A program made the position numbers and the translations under genes. A stretch of 64,000 nucleotides of DNA from Aminicenans sp964648465. Lineage in GTDB: Bacteria; Acidobacteriota; Aminicenantia; Aminicenantales; Aminicenantaceae. Where the stretch lies: assembly GCA_964648465.1 (NCBI GenBank), contig CAZYMU010000012.1, forward strand, positions 1-64,000, read 5' to 3'. Positions within the stretch are counted from its first letter, which is position 1, and the number at the start of each line of letters is the position of its first letter. Below, one piece after another: positions 51,545 through 59,996 of the stretch. Below the pieces are notes generated by a model. The model worked only from the letters and a program-made list of their open reading frames with translations, was not told where the DNA came from and did not search any database.

Positions 51545-53647
51545 ATGAGGAAAACTCTAAAAATAATTTTATTATTCCTGTCTTTTTCAATAATTCCCTC
51601 GTTTTTTTCGATAGGGAATGAAACAACAACAGTTATTAAAGGATACTCTGCTTGTCCTGTAATTAATAAAAATGAAGAATTGATTTTTATATATAGAAAT
51701 GATGATAGAGGCTTAAGTCTGGCTACCAAAAAGATGGGAGATAACGAATATAATAATCAAGAAATCCTGATTGATCAGAATGCATCTTCCCCTGTTATAA
51801 AAAAAGATAGAAAAGGGAGGATTTGGGTTCTTTGGGAACAAGGGGGACTTGAAAGGAATGAGATTTATTTAAGCAGGATGGAAAAAAATAAAATACTGAC
51901 ATATGAAAAAATATCGCGGGGAATACTTCCAAATTTTTCTCCTGATATTGACTTTGACTTGCAAAACAATCCATGGGTGACATGGGTACAATATTCTGAT
52001 AGAAAATTTTATGTCTTGGTCAAAAGCTTGAAATCGGAAGAAACATGGCTATTAAACGTGCCTTTTTTTTCAGGTGCTCACTCGCCAAAAATTACAATAG
52101 ATGGCAACAATATAATATGGGTTTTCTGGGTGGGAAGAAACAGGCGTAGAGATGAAATCTATTACACTTTTTATGATGGCTTTCAATGGATAAGTCCACA
52201 CAAACTGAATAAAGACAACAAATTCCCGCATATCCTGCCTGATACAGGCTGTGGGTTTTCTGGGTTGCCCTGGATTGTTTGGAGTGCCTTTGATGGTAAT
52301 GATTATGAGATTTTCTACTCATTCTGGAATGGGTCAAAATGGTCAGAAGAGGAGAGGATAACTGATAATTCGGCTACTGATTCTTACCCTGCCATTTCTT
52401 TTCTTTTTGGAGATGTCCCGATAATAGTCTGGAGCAGGTCATATAAAGATAGAAACGGAATCTATTGCAGATATAGAAATGATGTGAAATGGAGTCGGGA
52501 AATAGAAATTTCAAGGAGTAAGAACAAATTAATTTCATGCCCAAAAATCGCCATATTGAATAATATTATGGGAATTACCTGGCAGTTAGACGATGCTGTC
52601 CAATCAGAATTCTTATATTTCAACCAACTTGTTGGGGAGAGCCCTCATACAACAGAAATTGACGAGACTAAAATCATCCCTCATCCTTCTTTAAATGAAA
52701 ACGAATACATAGGTTTTGGCGACAGCATTACTTATGGTTATCTTGACTACCAGGAGGCTCCAGAGGAGGGGTACATTCCAAGATTAGAGGCTGTTTTGAA
52801 TGAAAATTATGGGAACTCTACAGTGATTAATGAAGGATGGCCGGGTGAAATAACAATAAACGGATTGGGAAGAATTGATGATATTCTTTCAAATCACTCT
52901 GCACAATATCTTCTTTTGATGGAAGGTACTAACGATGTTGTTTTTAACCATATCTCTATGGATACAACTGCATTTAACTTGGAACAGATTGTATTAGCCT
53001 GTAAAGATTCCGGAGTGTTTCCGTTACTGTCAACGATAATTCCACGTAATGATTACAGATGGTATTATGATTTTTATAAAGATAGAATTTTTTATCTGAA
53101 CGAGAAAATTCGAGAATTAGCTGTGGATTTAGCGGTTCCGCTTGTTGACCAATTTGATGTTTTTTATAGCTACCCTGAAGATGATGGGGGGTGGAAATCG
53201 CTTCTCTGCATGGATAATGTTCACCCAAGTGAAAAGGGTTATGAAATTATGGCGGAAACCTGGTTTGAAGAAATAAAATCGCTGCCTTTTCCGCCCATTT
53301 ATATACATGTAGAAAGAATATCGGATAGAATACTTTTTTATATTAGAAAAGGGAATTATATTACATGGCTGGATAATCCGAAACTTTTTGACAAAACCAA
53401 TTTTTCTTCTTATAGGATTTACAGAAGCACGGTAGCCGAGAATGAGTCTGAATTCAATTTTGTAACAAGCATACCCATAAAAGCATGGAATGTTGGCTTT
53501 TCCGGTATAAATGATTATGGGTTGAAATATTTTGATGTTGGAATCAATCTTTCGTGTAATTATAAATATTTGATTTCTTTAGTTCGAGATGATGGGATAG
53601 AAGGACCGTGCTCTGAAATTGCAAGTGATTTTACTCAAAGGAGATAG
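51545..53647 (+). CDS. exported beta-propeller-SGNH/GDSL hydrolase
   Basis: A 700-residue protein: signal peptide (about 1-24), an N-terminal region of repeated Trp-rich blades (WVLWEQGG, WVTWVQYSD, WVFWVGRN, WIVWSAFDG, WSRSYKD) resembling sialidase-type propellers, then an SGNH hydrolase domain with GFGDSITYG (Ser about 393), NEGWPG, LLMEGTND, and DNVHPSEKG (Asp/His about 556), and a C-terminal Fn3-like tail. It may deacetylate or cleave esters of a polysaccharide, but the substrate is unknown. It overlaps the outer-membrane protein gene. Confidence 0.8.
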   Translation: MRKTLKIILLFLSFSIIPSFFSIGNETTTVIKGYSACPVINKNEELIFIYRNDDRGLSLATKKMGDNEYNNQEILIDQNASSPVIKKDRKGRIWVLWEQGGLERNEIYLSRMEKNKILTYEKISRGILPNFSPDIDFDLQNNPWVTWVQYSDRKFYVLVKSLKSEETWLLNVPFFSGAHSPKITIDGNNIIWVFWVGRNRRRDEIYYTFYDGFQWISPHKLNKDNKFPHILPDTGCGFSGLPWIVWSAFDGNDYEIFYSFWNGSKWSEEERITDNSATDSYPAISFLFGDVPIIVWSRSYKDRNGIYCRYRNDVKWSREIEISRSKNKLISCPKIAILNNIMGITWQLDDAVQSEFLYFNQLVGESPHTTEIDETKIIPHPSLNENEYIGFGDSITYGYLDYQEAPEEGYIPRLEAVLNENYGNSTVINEGWPGEITINGLGRIDDILSNHSAQYLLLMEGTNDVVFNHISMDTTAFNLEQIVLACKDSGVFPLLSTIIPRNDYRWYYDFYKDRIFYLNEKIRELAVDLAVPLVDQFDVFYSYPEDDGGWKSLLCMDNVHPSEKGYEIMAETWFEEIKSLPFPPIYIHVERISDRILFYIRKGNYITWLDNPKLFDKTNFSSYRIYRSTVAENESEFNFVTSIPIKAWNVGFSGINDYGLKYFDVGINLSCNYKYLISLVRDDGIEGPCSEIASDFTQRR

Positions 53648-54269
53648 TAAGATAAAAAAAATAAAGTATATTTTCGTTGTGTTCGCGCTTGTGCTGTTGG
53701 TTGTTGGTAATATAGAAGCTTATCCTCAAGAACAGATAGAGAACACGATGGTTACATTATCCCTTGGAGATTATTTCTCTTCATCAGATATTTTCAAGCA
53801 AATCTATGGTTCGGGCGGCGGTATCTACTCTTTAGACATATCTAGAATCATATTTAGAAGGGAAAACCACAATGTTGCTTTCTCTTTGGGAATAGGTTTT
53901 TTCTCCAGAACCGGAGTTTCAACATTCTTTGAAGAGGAAACTAAATTCTATCTTGTTCCCTCATCCATTTCCGGAAAATATCTATTTAATACTAAATATG
54001 TGATTCCTTTTGTGGAATTAGGACTTGGTTTTTATAGCTACAGAGAAGAAAGCAATATTCATGATACTTCAGGTTCTACTTTTGCCTGGCGCATGGGATG
54101 CGGTACATATATAAAAATCCCGAAGTTAAAATTTTTAAAACTAATAGTCTATCTAAAAAAGGCCAGAGCTATTGCCGTAGAAGATAAAATTGAAATTGAT
54201 GTTGGGGGCCTGGAATTAGGAATTGGTTTTGTAATAGGGTTTAACTTGTTTAATCAAATTGTTTTTTAA
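53619..54269 (+). CDS. outer-membrane beta-barrel-like protein (start uncertain)
   Basis: Up to 216 residues: hydrophobic signal (YIFVVFALVLLVVGNIEAYP) followed by alternating beta-strand segments and ending in Phe, typical of a small barrel. The TTG at 53619 lies inside the SGNH gene and has no Shine-Dalgarno. The perfect AAAGGAG (53637-53643) is followed 8 bases later by the in-frame codon ATA (53652), with no ATG, GTG or TTG at that spot, so translation may begin at ATA or the sequence may carry an error there. Its function is not known. Confidence 0.6.
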   Translation: MQVILLKGDSKIKKIKYIFVVFALVLLVVGNIEAYPQEQIENTMVTLSLGDYFSSSDIFKQIYGSGGGIYSLDISRIIFRRENHNVAFSLGIGFFSRTGVSTFFEEETKFYLVPSSISGKYLFNTKYVIPFVELGLGFYSYREESNIHDTSGSTFAWRMGCGTYIKIPKLKFLKLIVYLKKARAIAVEDKIEIDVGGLELGIGFVIGFNLFNQIVF

Positions 54270-54329
54270 TATTGAACCGGAATTATTTCCTTCCCGGGAG
54301 GTCATTTTAGATTAAGAAAAGGAGGTTTG

Positions 54330-54349
54330 CGCCAAAAGAAGTTTTGGCG
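54330..54349 (+). promoter_or_regulatory. hairpin between Shine-Dalgarno and ATG of the acyltransferase gene
   Basis: CGCCAAAA-gaag-TTTTGGCG is a perfect 8-bp stem with a 4-base loop. GGAGG (54321-54325) lies 5 bases upstream of it and the ATG (54363) 13 bases downstream. It could be a translation-control element or a weak terminator of the upstream genes. Confidence 0.4.
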
Positions 54350-54362
54350 TGAAATTTTTAAA

Positions 54363-55136
54363 ATGAAAATATCGAAGGAACAACAAAAATCAAGTCTTCA
54401 AAAAGCCCTGCTGGATGAAAAGAAATCAGCTTTTAAAAAATACAAAGAGCTATTTGTAGGAAAGAAAGGATTGTGGCGGCTTATTAAATATGAATGTATT
54501 GCTGTGTTTTTATCCAGGATACCAGGAGCTCTCGGGCTTTTTTTGCGGAAAATTTTCTATCCCAGGATATTAATAAAAGTGGGAAAGGGAGTTGCTTTTG
54601 GGCACCACGTTACTATCAGGCATCCCCATAAAATATCAGTTGGGGACAATTCTTTCATAGATGATTACGCTGTTTTAGATGCAAAGGGAAAAGACAATCA
54701 GGGAATCGTAATAGGAAAGAATGTTATTGTAGGGCGCAGTACTATCCTTAGTTGTAAGGGGGGATCCATTATCCTTGAGGATTATTCCAACATCTCTGCA
54801 AATTGTTCCTTGTTTTCAGAGACAGTAATCAATATTGGGAAATACACATTTTTGGCGGGACATTGTTATTTAGTGGCTGGTGGAAATCACAGCTTTTCAA
54901 GGACAGACATCCCGATTATGTTCCAGCCATCCCTGTTGAAAGGTGGTATAACAATACAAGAAGATTGCTGGCTTGGAGCTTCTGTGACTGTCCTTGATGG
55001 TGTGTCAATAGAAAAAGGATGTGTTATCGGTGCAGGAGCTGTTGTTATCAAGTCTTTTCCTGAATATTCAGTAGCAGTAGGGAATCCGGCCAGAAAAATC
55101 CGAGACCGCAGAAAGCAACAGAAGGAGAAAAGTTAG
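54363..55136 (+). CDS. left-handed beta-helix (hexapeptide) acyltransferase
   Basis: A 257-residue protein. A basic N-terminus (about 70 residues) precedes hexapeptide-repeat coils: VGKGVAFGHHVTIRH, VGDNSFIDDYAVLD, IGKNVIVGRSTILS, CWLGASVTVLDGVSIEKGCV and AGAVVIKSFPEYSVAVGNPA, ending with the family 'VGNPA+' signature. Such enzymes transfer acetyl or acyl groups to sugars. An in-frame TTG (54327) lies only one base after the GGAGG and would add 12 residues. Neighbours suggest surface polysaccharide work. Confidence 0.8.
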   Translation: MKISKEQQKSSLQKALLDEKKSAFKKYKELFVGKKGLWRLIKYECIAVFLSRIPGALGLFLRKIFYPRILIKVGKGVAFGHHVTIRHPHKISVGDNSFIDDYAVLDAKGKDNQGIVIGKNVIVGRSTILSCKGGSIILEDYSNISANCSLFSETVINIGKYTFLAGHCYLVAGGNHSFSRTDIPIMFQPSLLKGGITIQEDCWLGASVTVLDGVSIEKGCVIGAGAVVIKSFPEYSVAVGNPARKIRDRRKQQKEKS

Positions 55137-55197
55137 ATGTTTTTTTATGTTTTCTACATTGGCCGTCTTAAGAAATCTCGGTTTAATAAGGATTTGT

Positions 55198-57012
55198 TTA
55201 TTTAACTGTTGTATATGCGGCCGCTCCTTCTATATTGTTCTGGTCTACTGCTGTCAAAGCAAAGCGATATAGTTCAGAATTTTGCACATTTCTTACACTA
55301 TAATTAAATGTAGTTGCAGGTACTTCCTCCAGGATAATTTTGTCTCCATTGTTTTGTATTGTATAAATTCTGTATTTTTGGATGTTATTTGAGTTTGGGT
55401 TTTGTGCCCATGTTAATTGAATCACAGTTTCCCTGTAGAAAAGAGACCTGTTTTCCTTTTTTACCCCAGCAAAGTTTAAAGGAGGTAAAATATAAGAGAC
55501 TTGAATTTTTTGACCTGGAGTGATGCTGGTAAAAGTCCTTTCTTCTCCATTTAGAAAAGTGACTTTTAAATCGTATTCTGAAGAAGCAGGAGCGCCGAAA
55601 TGAACTGTAGGCATGTCCTGTCCGAGATACCCATATTCTCCATGAATTTCACGGTGGCCTTTAAGAAATTTAGGTTGGCCAAGATGTCCTGCTAGGTATA
55701 AATCCAGTTTGGTTCCCAATGCACCGATGCCTCCCGTGTAATCTAATACATCAATTTGAATCCAGTTGGAATCATTAATGTCGTTCCTGAAAAGTAAATT
55801 ATAACCTTCTTTGTCAGCAAGATAGATATCTAAATCCCCGTCATTGTCAAAATCGCCCAGGGCACTGCTGCGAGGGTCTTTACTGTAGAGAGAAGCTTCC
55901 AATCCAGAGTCGGCACTTAAGACTGGTGAGAAAATACCCTGGCCGTTATTTTCATAAACATTTCCTCCAGAAACAAACATATCCAGATCTGTGTCATGGT
56001 CAAAATCTCCAAAACACACATGGAAACTTCCGGCAGTTGTTATGATTTGATATCGGCTGAAAAAGCCCCCTGTGTTTTTATACAGGGTTACTCTATATTT
56101 TCTGATTATAGCCAAATCCAGATCTCCGTCGTTGTCAATATCAGCAAAAGTCATCCCGTTATCTATAATATTTAGAGTTGAAGGAAGCCCTAGGTCCCGG
56201 CCATAGTTGAAGAAATAACCTGTTCCATCATTGAGATAAATAGTTGATGGCCCTGACCATTTTGCCTCGGCTATATCTATATCTCCATCTCCGTCTATAT
56301 CGATTGCTGTTACTCCCTGAACAAATGATGTCCAGTCAATTCCGAGGTACATCACTGTAAAAGTTCCGTCTCCATTGTTGATATAGAAATTTTCTAATTT
56401 TTCCGGGGGAAAAGGGGCTGGATTAAAAAATTGGGGATTTGTTAGTGCGTTGGAAAAGTATAGATCGATATCTCCATCTCCGTCAAAATCCGAAGCAGCT
56501 ACTCCCCTAGATGCAGCATCTATTTCTTGGGAAGGAGAAATGGTGTTTGTAATATCCTTAAAATATCCATCTCCGTCATTTTGATAAATATGGTTGTGAG
56601 CAGGACTTATTCCATCATACGTTGTGGTTGAAAACAGGTCGAAATCTCTATCGTTATCAAGGTCACAAAATACGGCTCCGTGGGTTCCAATGGCATACTT
56701 GTCAGACACACCGCGTTCGAGTGCTTCATCTTTGAAATAATTCCCGTAATTGACATATAAAATGTTACTAACATCTAGAACACCCTGTGCTCCGACGTTT
56801 TTTATGTAAATGTCCAGCTTCCCATCGCTGTTAACATCTATCCAGCAAACACCATGTCCTCCAAAATAATCATATCCTTTGATTCCAAACATCTCTGAGA
56901 CATTTGTGAAATGAATCTCAGCGTATGTGATAATTGTCAGAAACGCCAGTAAAAACAGGGAAAAGCCAAATTTTTTTAAATAGGATAAGACGCTTATAGT
57001 TTCTCTATTCAT
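55198..57012 (-). CDS. CRTAC1-like FG-GAP/VCBS protein with ASPIC/UnbV and Fn3-like domains
   Basis: A 604-residue exported protein: signal helix (about 8-31), then at least seven calcium-type loops: DVNSDGKLDIYI, DLDNDRDFDLFS, DFDGDGDIDLYFS, DIDGDGDIDIAEA, DIDNDGDLDLAII, DFDHDTDLDMFVS and DFDNDGDLDIYLA, an ASPIC/UnbV domain (GGIGALGTKLDLYLAG..), and an Fn3-like end (LTWAQNPNSNNIQKYRIYT). It is likely surface-exposed and may bind Ca2+, but no enzymatic function is evident. The ATG 57012 lies just below a TTGACA/TACAAT pair; an upstream GTG (57075) would lie on the other side of that promoter. Confidence 0.85.
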   Translation of the reverse strand: MNRETISVLSYLKKFGFSLFLLAFLTIITYAEIHFTNVSEMFGIKGYDYFGGHGVCWIDVNSDGKLDIYIKNVGAQGVLDVSNILYVNYGNYFKDEALERGVSDKYAIGTHGAVFCDLDNDRDFDLFSTTTYDGISPAHNHIYQNDGDGYFKDITNTISPSQEIDAASRGVAASDFDGDGDIDLYFSNALTNPQFFNPAPFPPEKLENFYINNGDGTFTVMYLGIDWTSFVQGVTAIDIDGDGDIDIAEAKWSGPSTIYLNDGTGYFFNYGRDLGLPSTLNIIDNGMTFADIDNDGDLDLAIIRKYRVTLYKNTGGFFSRYQIITTAGSFHVCFGDFDHDTDLDMFVSGGNVYENNGQGIFSPVLSADSGLEASLYSKDPRSSALGDFDNDGDLDIYLADKEGYNLLFRNDINDSNWIQIDVLDYTGGIGALGTKLDLYLAGHLGQPKFLKGHREIHGEYGYLGQDMPTVHFGAPASSEYDLKVTFLNGEERTFTSITPGQKIQVSYILPPLNFAGVKKENRSLFYRETVIQLTWAQNPNSNNIQKYRIYTIQNNGDKIILEEVPATTFNYSVRNVQNSELYRFALTAVDQNNIEGAAAYTTVK

Positions 57013-57026
57013 CGAATTGCATAACA

Positions 57027-57057
57027 ATTGTATCAATTTTTCTTTCTCCGTTGTCAA
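57027..57057 (-). promoter_or_regulatory. promoter of the CRTAC1-like gene
   Basis: Perfect TTGACA (57052-57057), 19 bp, TACAAT (57027-57032) on the minus strand; expected leader about 8 bases. It fits the ATG at 57012 and not the GTG upstream. Confidence 0.45.
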
Positions 57058-57152
57058 GTAAAATTCTTTGGTCACATACGGAGTACTAGACTGTATGATT
57101 TTAATGTTTTAGTTTATATGATAAAATTGTGAAACTTATATAGGAGTTAATC

Positions 57153-59012
57153 GTGAATTTGAAAGCAAAATATAGTATCTACTTGATTTGTATGCTAATA
57201 ATGGGATTAACGTACTGTTCAAAAAAAGAGCGCTTGTTTGAAAGATCGTGTATTGATGCAGAAAAAGAGGGGGATCTGTCGCTAAAAAAAGACTATTTTG
57301 GAAATCTTTATTATGGGAAGACAAATGTGACATTTAGATTTGAGGCCAATACCAATAAGATGGAGATTCAAAGCGGAATTATTGGGGAAATTGGCATCAA
57401 TTTTGGCTGTATTGCTGATTCTGACGGGATACTGCAAATTTATAAGAAAGAACAAGGAAAAGACAGGCAGCTGCATCAAGTAGAAGAGCTTTCAATAAAC
57501 GAGGGCTATAATGATTTGTCTTTTTTCATTAACCTGGATAAGAATGAACATTTAGTCGTGAAAAGCCTGGAAGGTTCTGGTGTAGTCTTTTCGAAACCTG
57601 TTATTTACAAGTTGTTGCCGCCCGATAAAAGAACAAATATATTCTTGATTTCAGTTGACACTCTAAGTTCTTTACATATGAGCATGTACGAGTATCAAAG
57701 AAAGACTACTCCAAATATTAAAGGGATTGCTCAAGATGCTGTTGTTTTTTTGAATGCTTTTTCAAACTCGTCGTGGACCGTATCATCTCATATGAGTCTG
57801 TTCACTTCTCTTCTCGAACACGGACATAAGGTTGAGGAACTGAAAAATTACGTTATTGAAAATGAAAAAGTAATGCAATCAAAACCACTTTCTGTATTTC
57901 CACTTTCTTATTCTATCCCTTTTTTGGTTGAATCAATATCAGAGGATTTTATAACTTTAAGTTATAATGGCGGCCTCAAGGTAAATGCAGTATTTGGCTT
58001 TTATAGAGGATTTGATTTGTATTTTAGTAATTGGGATGACTTTACTTCTCCGAAGGCCTCCGAGATGTTGTTCCAGGAGGTAGAAGACAAATTAGTTAAG
58101 TCCAAGTTTCCGAAAACATTTTATTTTTTACATACCTATCAGGTACATGCGCCGCATAATCCAAGGATAAGTTTTTTAAATAAAATTTCTAAAAGCACAA
58201 AATTAAAAGATTTTGACTATGAGAGAGATCTGGGAGGAAACAGATATATATTTAAGAAATGTGATGATCGGTTTGTTGAGGATGTTAAATCTCTGTATGA
58301 TGCAGAGATTTTAAATTTTGATCATTATTTTGGAAAATTCATAGAATTCTTAAAAACAAAAAATTTGTACGACAGGTCAATGATCATTCTGTTGGCAGAT
58401 CATGGCGAAGAATTTTTTGAACATAAAAGGTGGGCACATGGATCTGATTTATACAATGAACAGATTAGAATCCCGTTGATAATAAAATTCCCGCATAGTC
58501 AATTTAGTGGAAAAAAAACAAAAGAAAATGTGAGTCTATTGGATGTTCTGCCTACTTTAATGGAATTTTATGGTATGAAAGCACCTAAAGATGTAAGCGG
58601 CCGATCTTTAATGCCTGTTATTAAAGACGGAAAAGGATTTAACAGGCCTGTTGTGTCCTCGATATTTAGATTTAAGCCCTTTGAAATGCTTCCTGGAAAA
58701 ATCGCAGTAATCAAAGATAATCTTAAAATTATCTATAATGAAAAATACACAATGGAAAGTTATAAATATTTTGTTCATAGGCCTCCAAGCATTATATCAA
58801 AGCTCGAATTATATGATTTAGAGAAAGACCCCGGAGAGAGAGAAAATCTGTTTTCAAAAGAGAGTAAAGAAAAGGATTATTTGTTTCAGTATATAAAAAT
58901 ATTAATAAAAGAAATGGATGAGGCAAAAAAAAGTGAAGTCAGAGGCGAAAAGCAAAAAATATCTAAGGAAATGCGGGAAAGATTAAGAAGTCTTGGATAT
59001 ATAGATAAATAA
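57153..59012 (+). CDS. sulfatase/phosphatase-superfamily lipoprotein
   Basis: A 619-residue protein: signal peptide with lipobox LTYC (Cys22), a beta-rich segment, then an alkaline-phosphatase/sulfatase fold: ISVDTLSSLH (metal Asp, about 168), AFSNSSWTVSSHMSLFTS (nucleophile region, about 208), LLADHGEEF (metal DH, about 415) and WAHGSDLYNEQIRIPLIIKF. The canonical Cys/Ser-x-Pro-x-Arg of formylglycine sulfatases is absent; a Thr in WTVSSH is the likely nucleophile. GTG start with AGGAG upstream. Confidence 0.83.
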   Translation: MNLKAKYSIYLICMLIMGLTYCSKKERLFERSCIDAEKEGDLSLKKDYFGNLYYGKTNVTFRFEANTNKMEIQSGIIGEIGINFGCIADSDGILQIYKKEQGKDRQLHQVEELSINEGYNDLSFFINLDKNEHLVVKSLEGSGVVFSKPVIYKLLPPDKRTNIFLISVDTLSSLHMSMYEYQRKTTPNIKGIAQDAVVFLNAFSNSSWTVSSHMSLFTSLLEHGHKVEELKNYVIENEKVMQSKPLSVFPLSYSIPFLVESISEDFITLSYNGGLKVNAVFGFYRGFDLYFSNWDDFTSPKASEMLFQEVEDKLVKSKFPKTFYFLHTYQVHAPHNPRISFLNKISKSTKLKDFDYERDLGGNRYIFKKCDDRFVEDVKSLYDAEILNFDHYFGKFIEFLKTKNLYDRSMIILLADHGEEFFEHKRWAHGSDLYNEQIRIPLIIKFPHSQFSGKKTKENVSLLDVLPTLMEFYGMKAPKDVSGRSLMPVIKDGKGFNRPVVSSIFRFKPFEMLPGKIAVIKDNLKIIYNEKYTMESYKYFVHRPPSIISKLELYDLEKDPGERENLFSKESKEKDYLFQYIKILIKEMDEAKKSEVRGEKQKISKEMRERLRSLGYIDK

Positions 59013-59018
59013 TCTCGA

Positions 59019-59996
59019 TTATGGCATTTTTTTTGTGATAAATTTCCAGATGTATTCTTTGGGCACACCTAAAAACCCGGCTCTCCATAACCTGTCGCAT
59101 TTTGAGCAGGTTTCAATATCGTCTATTTCACGGCAAGAAAGTTTTTTTCTAAGCCAGACCATTTTTTCATTGTTCCATATTGATTCCAAAGAAGCTTCTT
59201 TTACATTTCCCACAATATAATGGCCGAAAAAGTCCTGGGTGCATGGAAGAACATCACCGTTCCAGAATATAATTAGAGCATTCCAGGGGAAAGGACAAAC
59301 AGAGTATCTTACTTTATCCTCCTTTTTTTCTATTTCGCCTGCCCAGTTATGGAGTTCTTTCATGACAAAACTGTCCAGCGGTAGATGTTTAAACAAATCA
59401 TGAAATTTTTCTTTTGCTTTAGAAGGCTCTGCTTTGTCTTTATTATTGAAATTGATAACTTCGATGGCTGTTTGCGGTTTTTTTGAGTTTGCGGCTTTTT
59501 TTATCTCTAAGAAACGGACTATGTTACGAATAGTTTTCTCAAAGTTTCCACCGACGCGGATTCTCTCATAGGTTTCCTTATCATAACCGTCAAAAGAGAA
59601 GGAAAGCCGGTCCAGGCCGGAAGAGATGATTTTTTGAGATAATTCCTCTGTCAGCAAAGAACCGTTTGTATGAATCCTGGTAAACAGATGCCTCTGTTTG
59701 GCATATTCAATCATCTCAATAAGTTGAGGGTGCAGCAGGGATTCTCCGCGGTGAGCAAGGTTTATATCGAAAATATAATGTTGGGCTTCATCTATTATTT
59801 TCCTGAACACCTTGAACTCCATGAATCCTTTCTGTTCTTTTTTAAGGTCTTTATTTGGGCACATAATGCAGTTATAATTGCAGAAGCTTGTGAGCTCCAC
59901 CCATAGACGCACAGGTAGATATGGAAGGATTGGGGAATTTTTGCGGTAATGGAAAAAAAGCTTGGCCAGACGAGGCCAGTATTTTTTAGATTTCAT
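59019..59996 (-). CDS. radical SAM/SPASM-domain protein
   Basis: A 325-residue protein with the radical SAM cluster CNYNCIMC (CxxxCxxC, about residue 37-44), and a C-terminal SPASM region with CPFPWNALIIFWNGDVLPC, GNVKEASLESIWNNE and ETCSKCDRLW binding further Fe-S clusters. Such enzymes modify peptides, proteins or other small molecules; the substrate is not evident. Its start overlaps the S9 peptidase end by 11 bp, and it converges with the sulfatase (6 bp apart). Confidence 0.86.
   Translation of the reverse strand: MKSKKYWPRLAKLFFHYRKNSPILPYLPVRLWVELTSFCNYNCIMCPNKDLKKEQKGFMEFKVFRKIIDEAQHYIFDINLAHRGESLLHPQLIEMIEYAKQRHLFTRIHTNGSLLTEELSQKIISSGLDRLSFSFDGYDKETYERIRVGGNFEKTIRNIVRFLEIKKAANSKKPQTAIEVINFNNKDKAEPSKAKEKFHDLFKHLPLDSFVMKELHNWAGEIEKKEDKVRYSVCPFPWNALIIFWNGDVLPCTQDFFGHYIVGNVKEASLESIWNNEKMVWLRKKLSCREIDDIETCSKCDRLWRAGFLGVPKEYIWKFITKKMP

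Noticed and set aside
57013..57075. Upstream GTG start for the CRTAC1-like protein
   Set aside because: It lies upstream of a TTGACA/TACAAT promoter pair and would place a charged segment before the signal helix.
59019..59996. Sulfatase-maturating enzyme (anSME)
   Set aside because: The adjacent sulfatase-fold protein lacks the Cys/Ser-x-Pro-x-Arg motif that anSME modifies.
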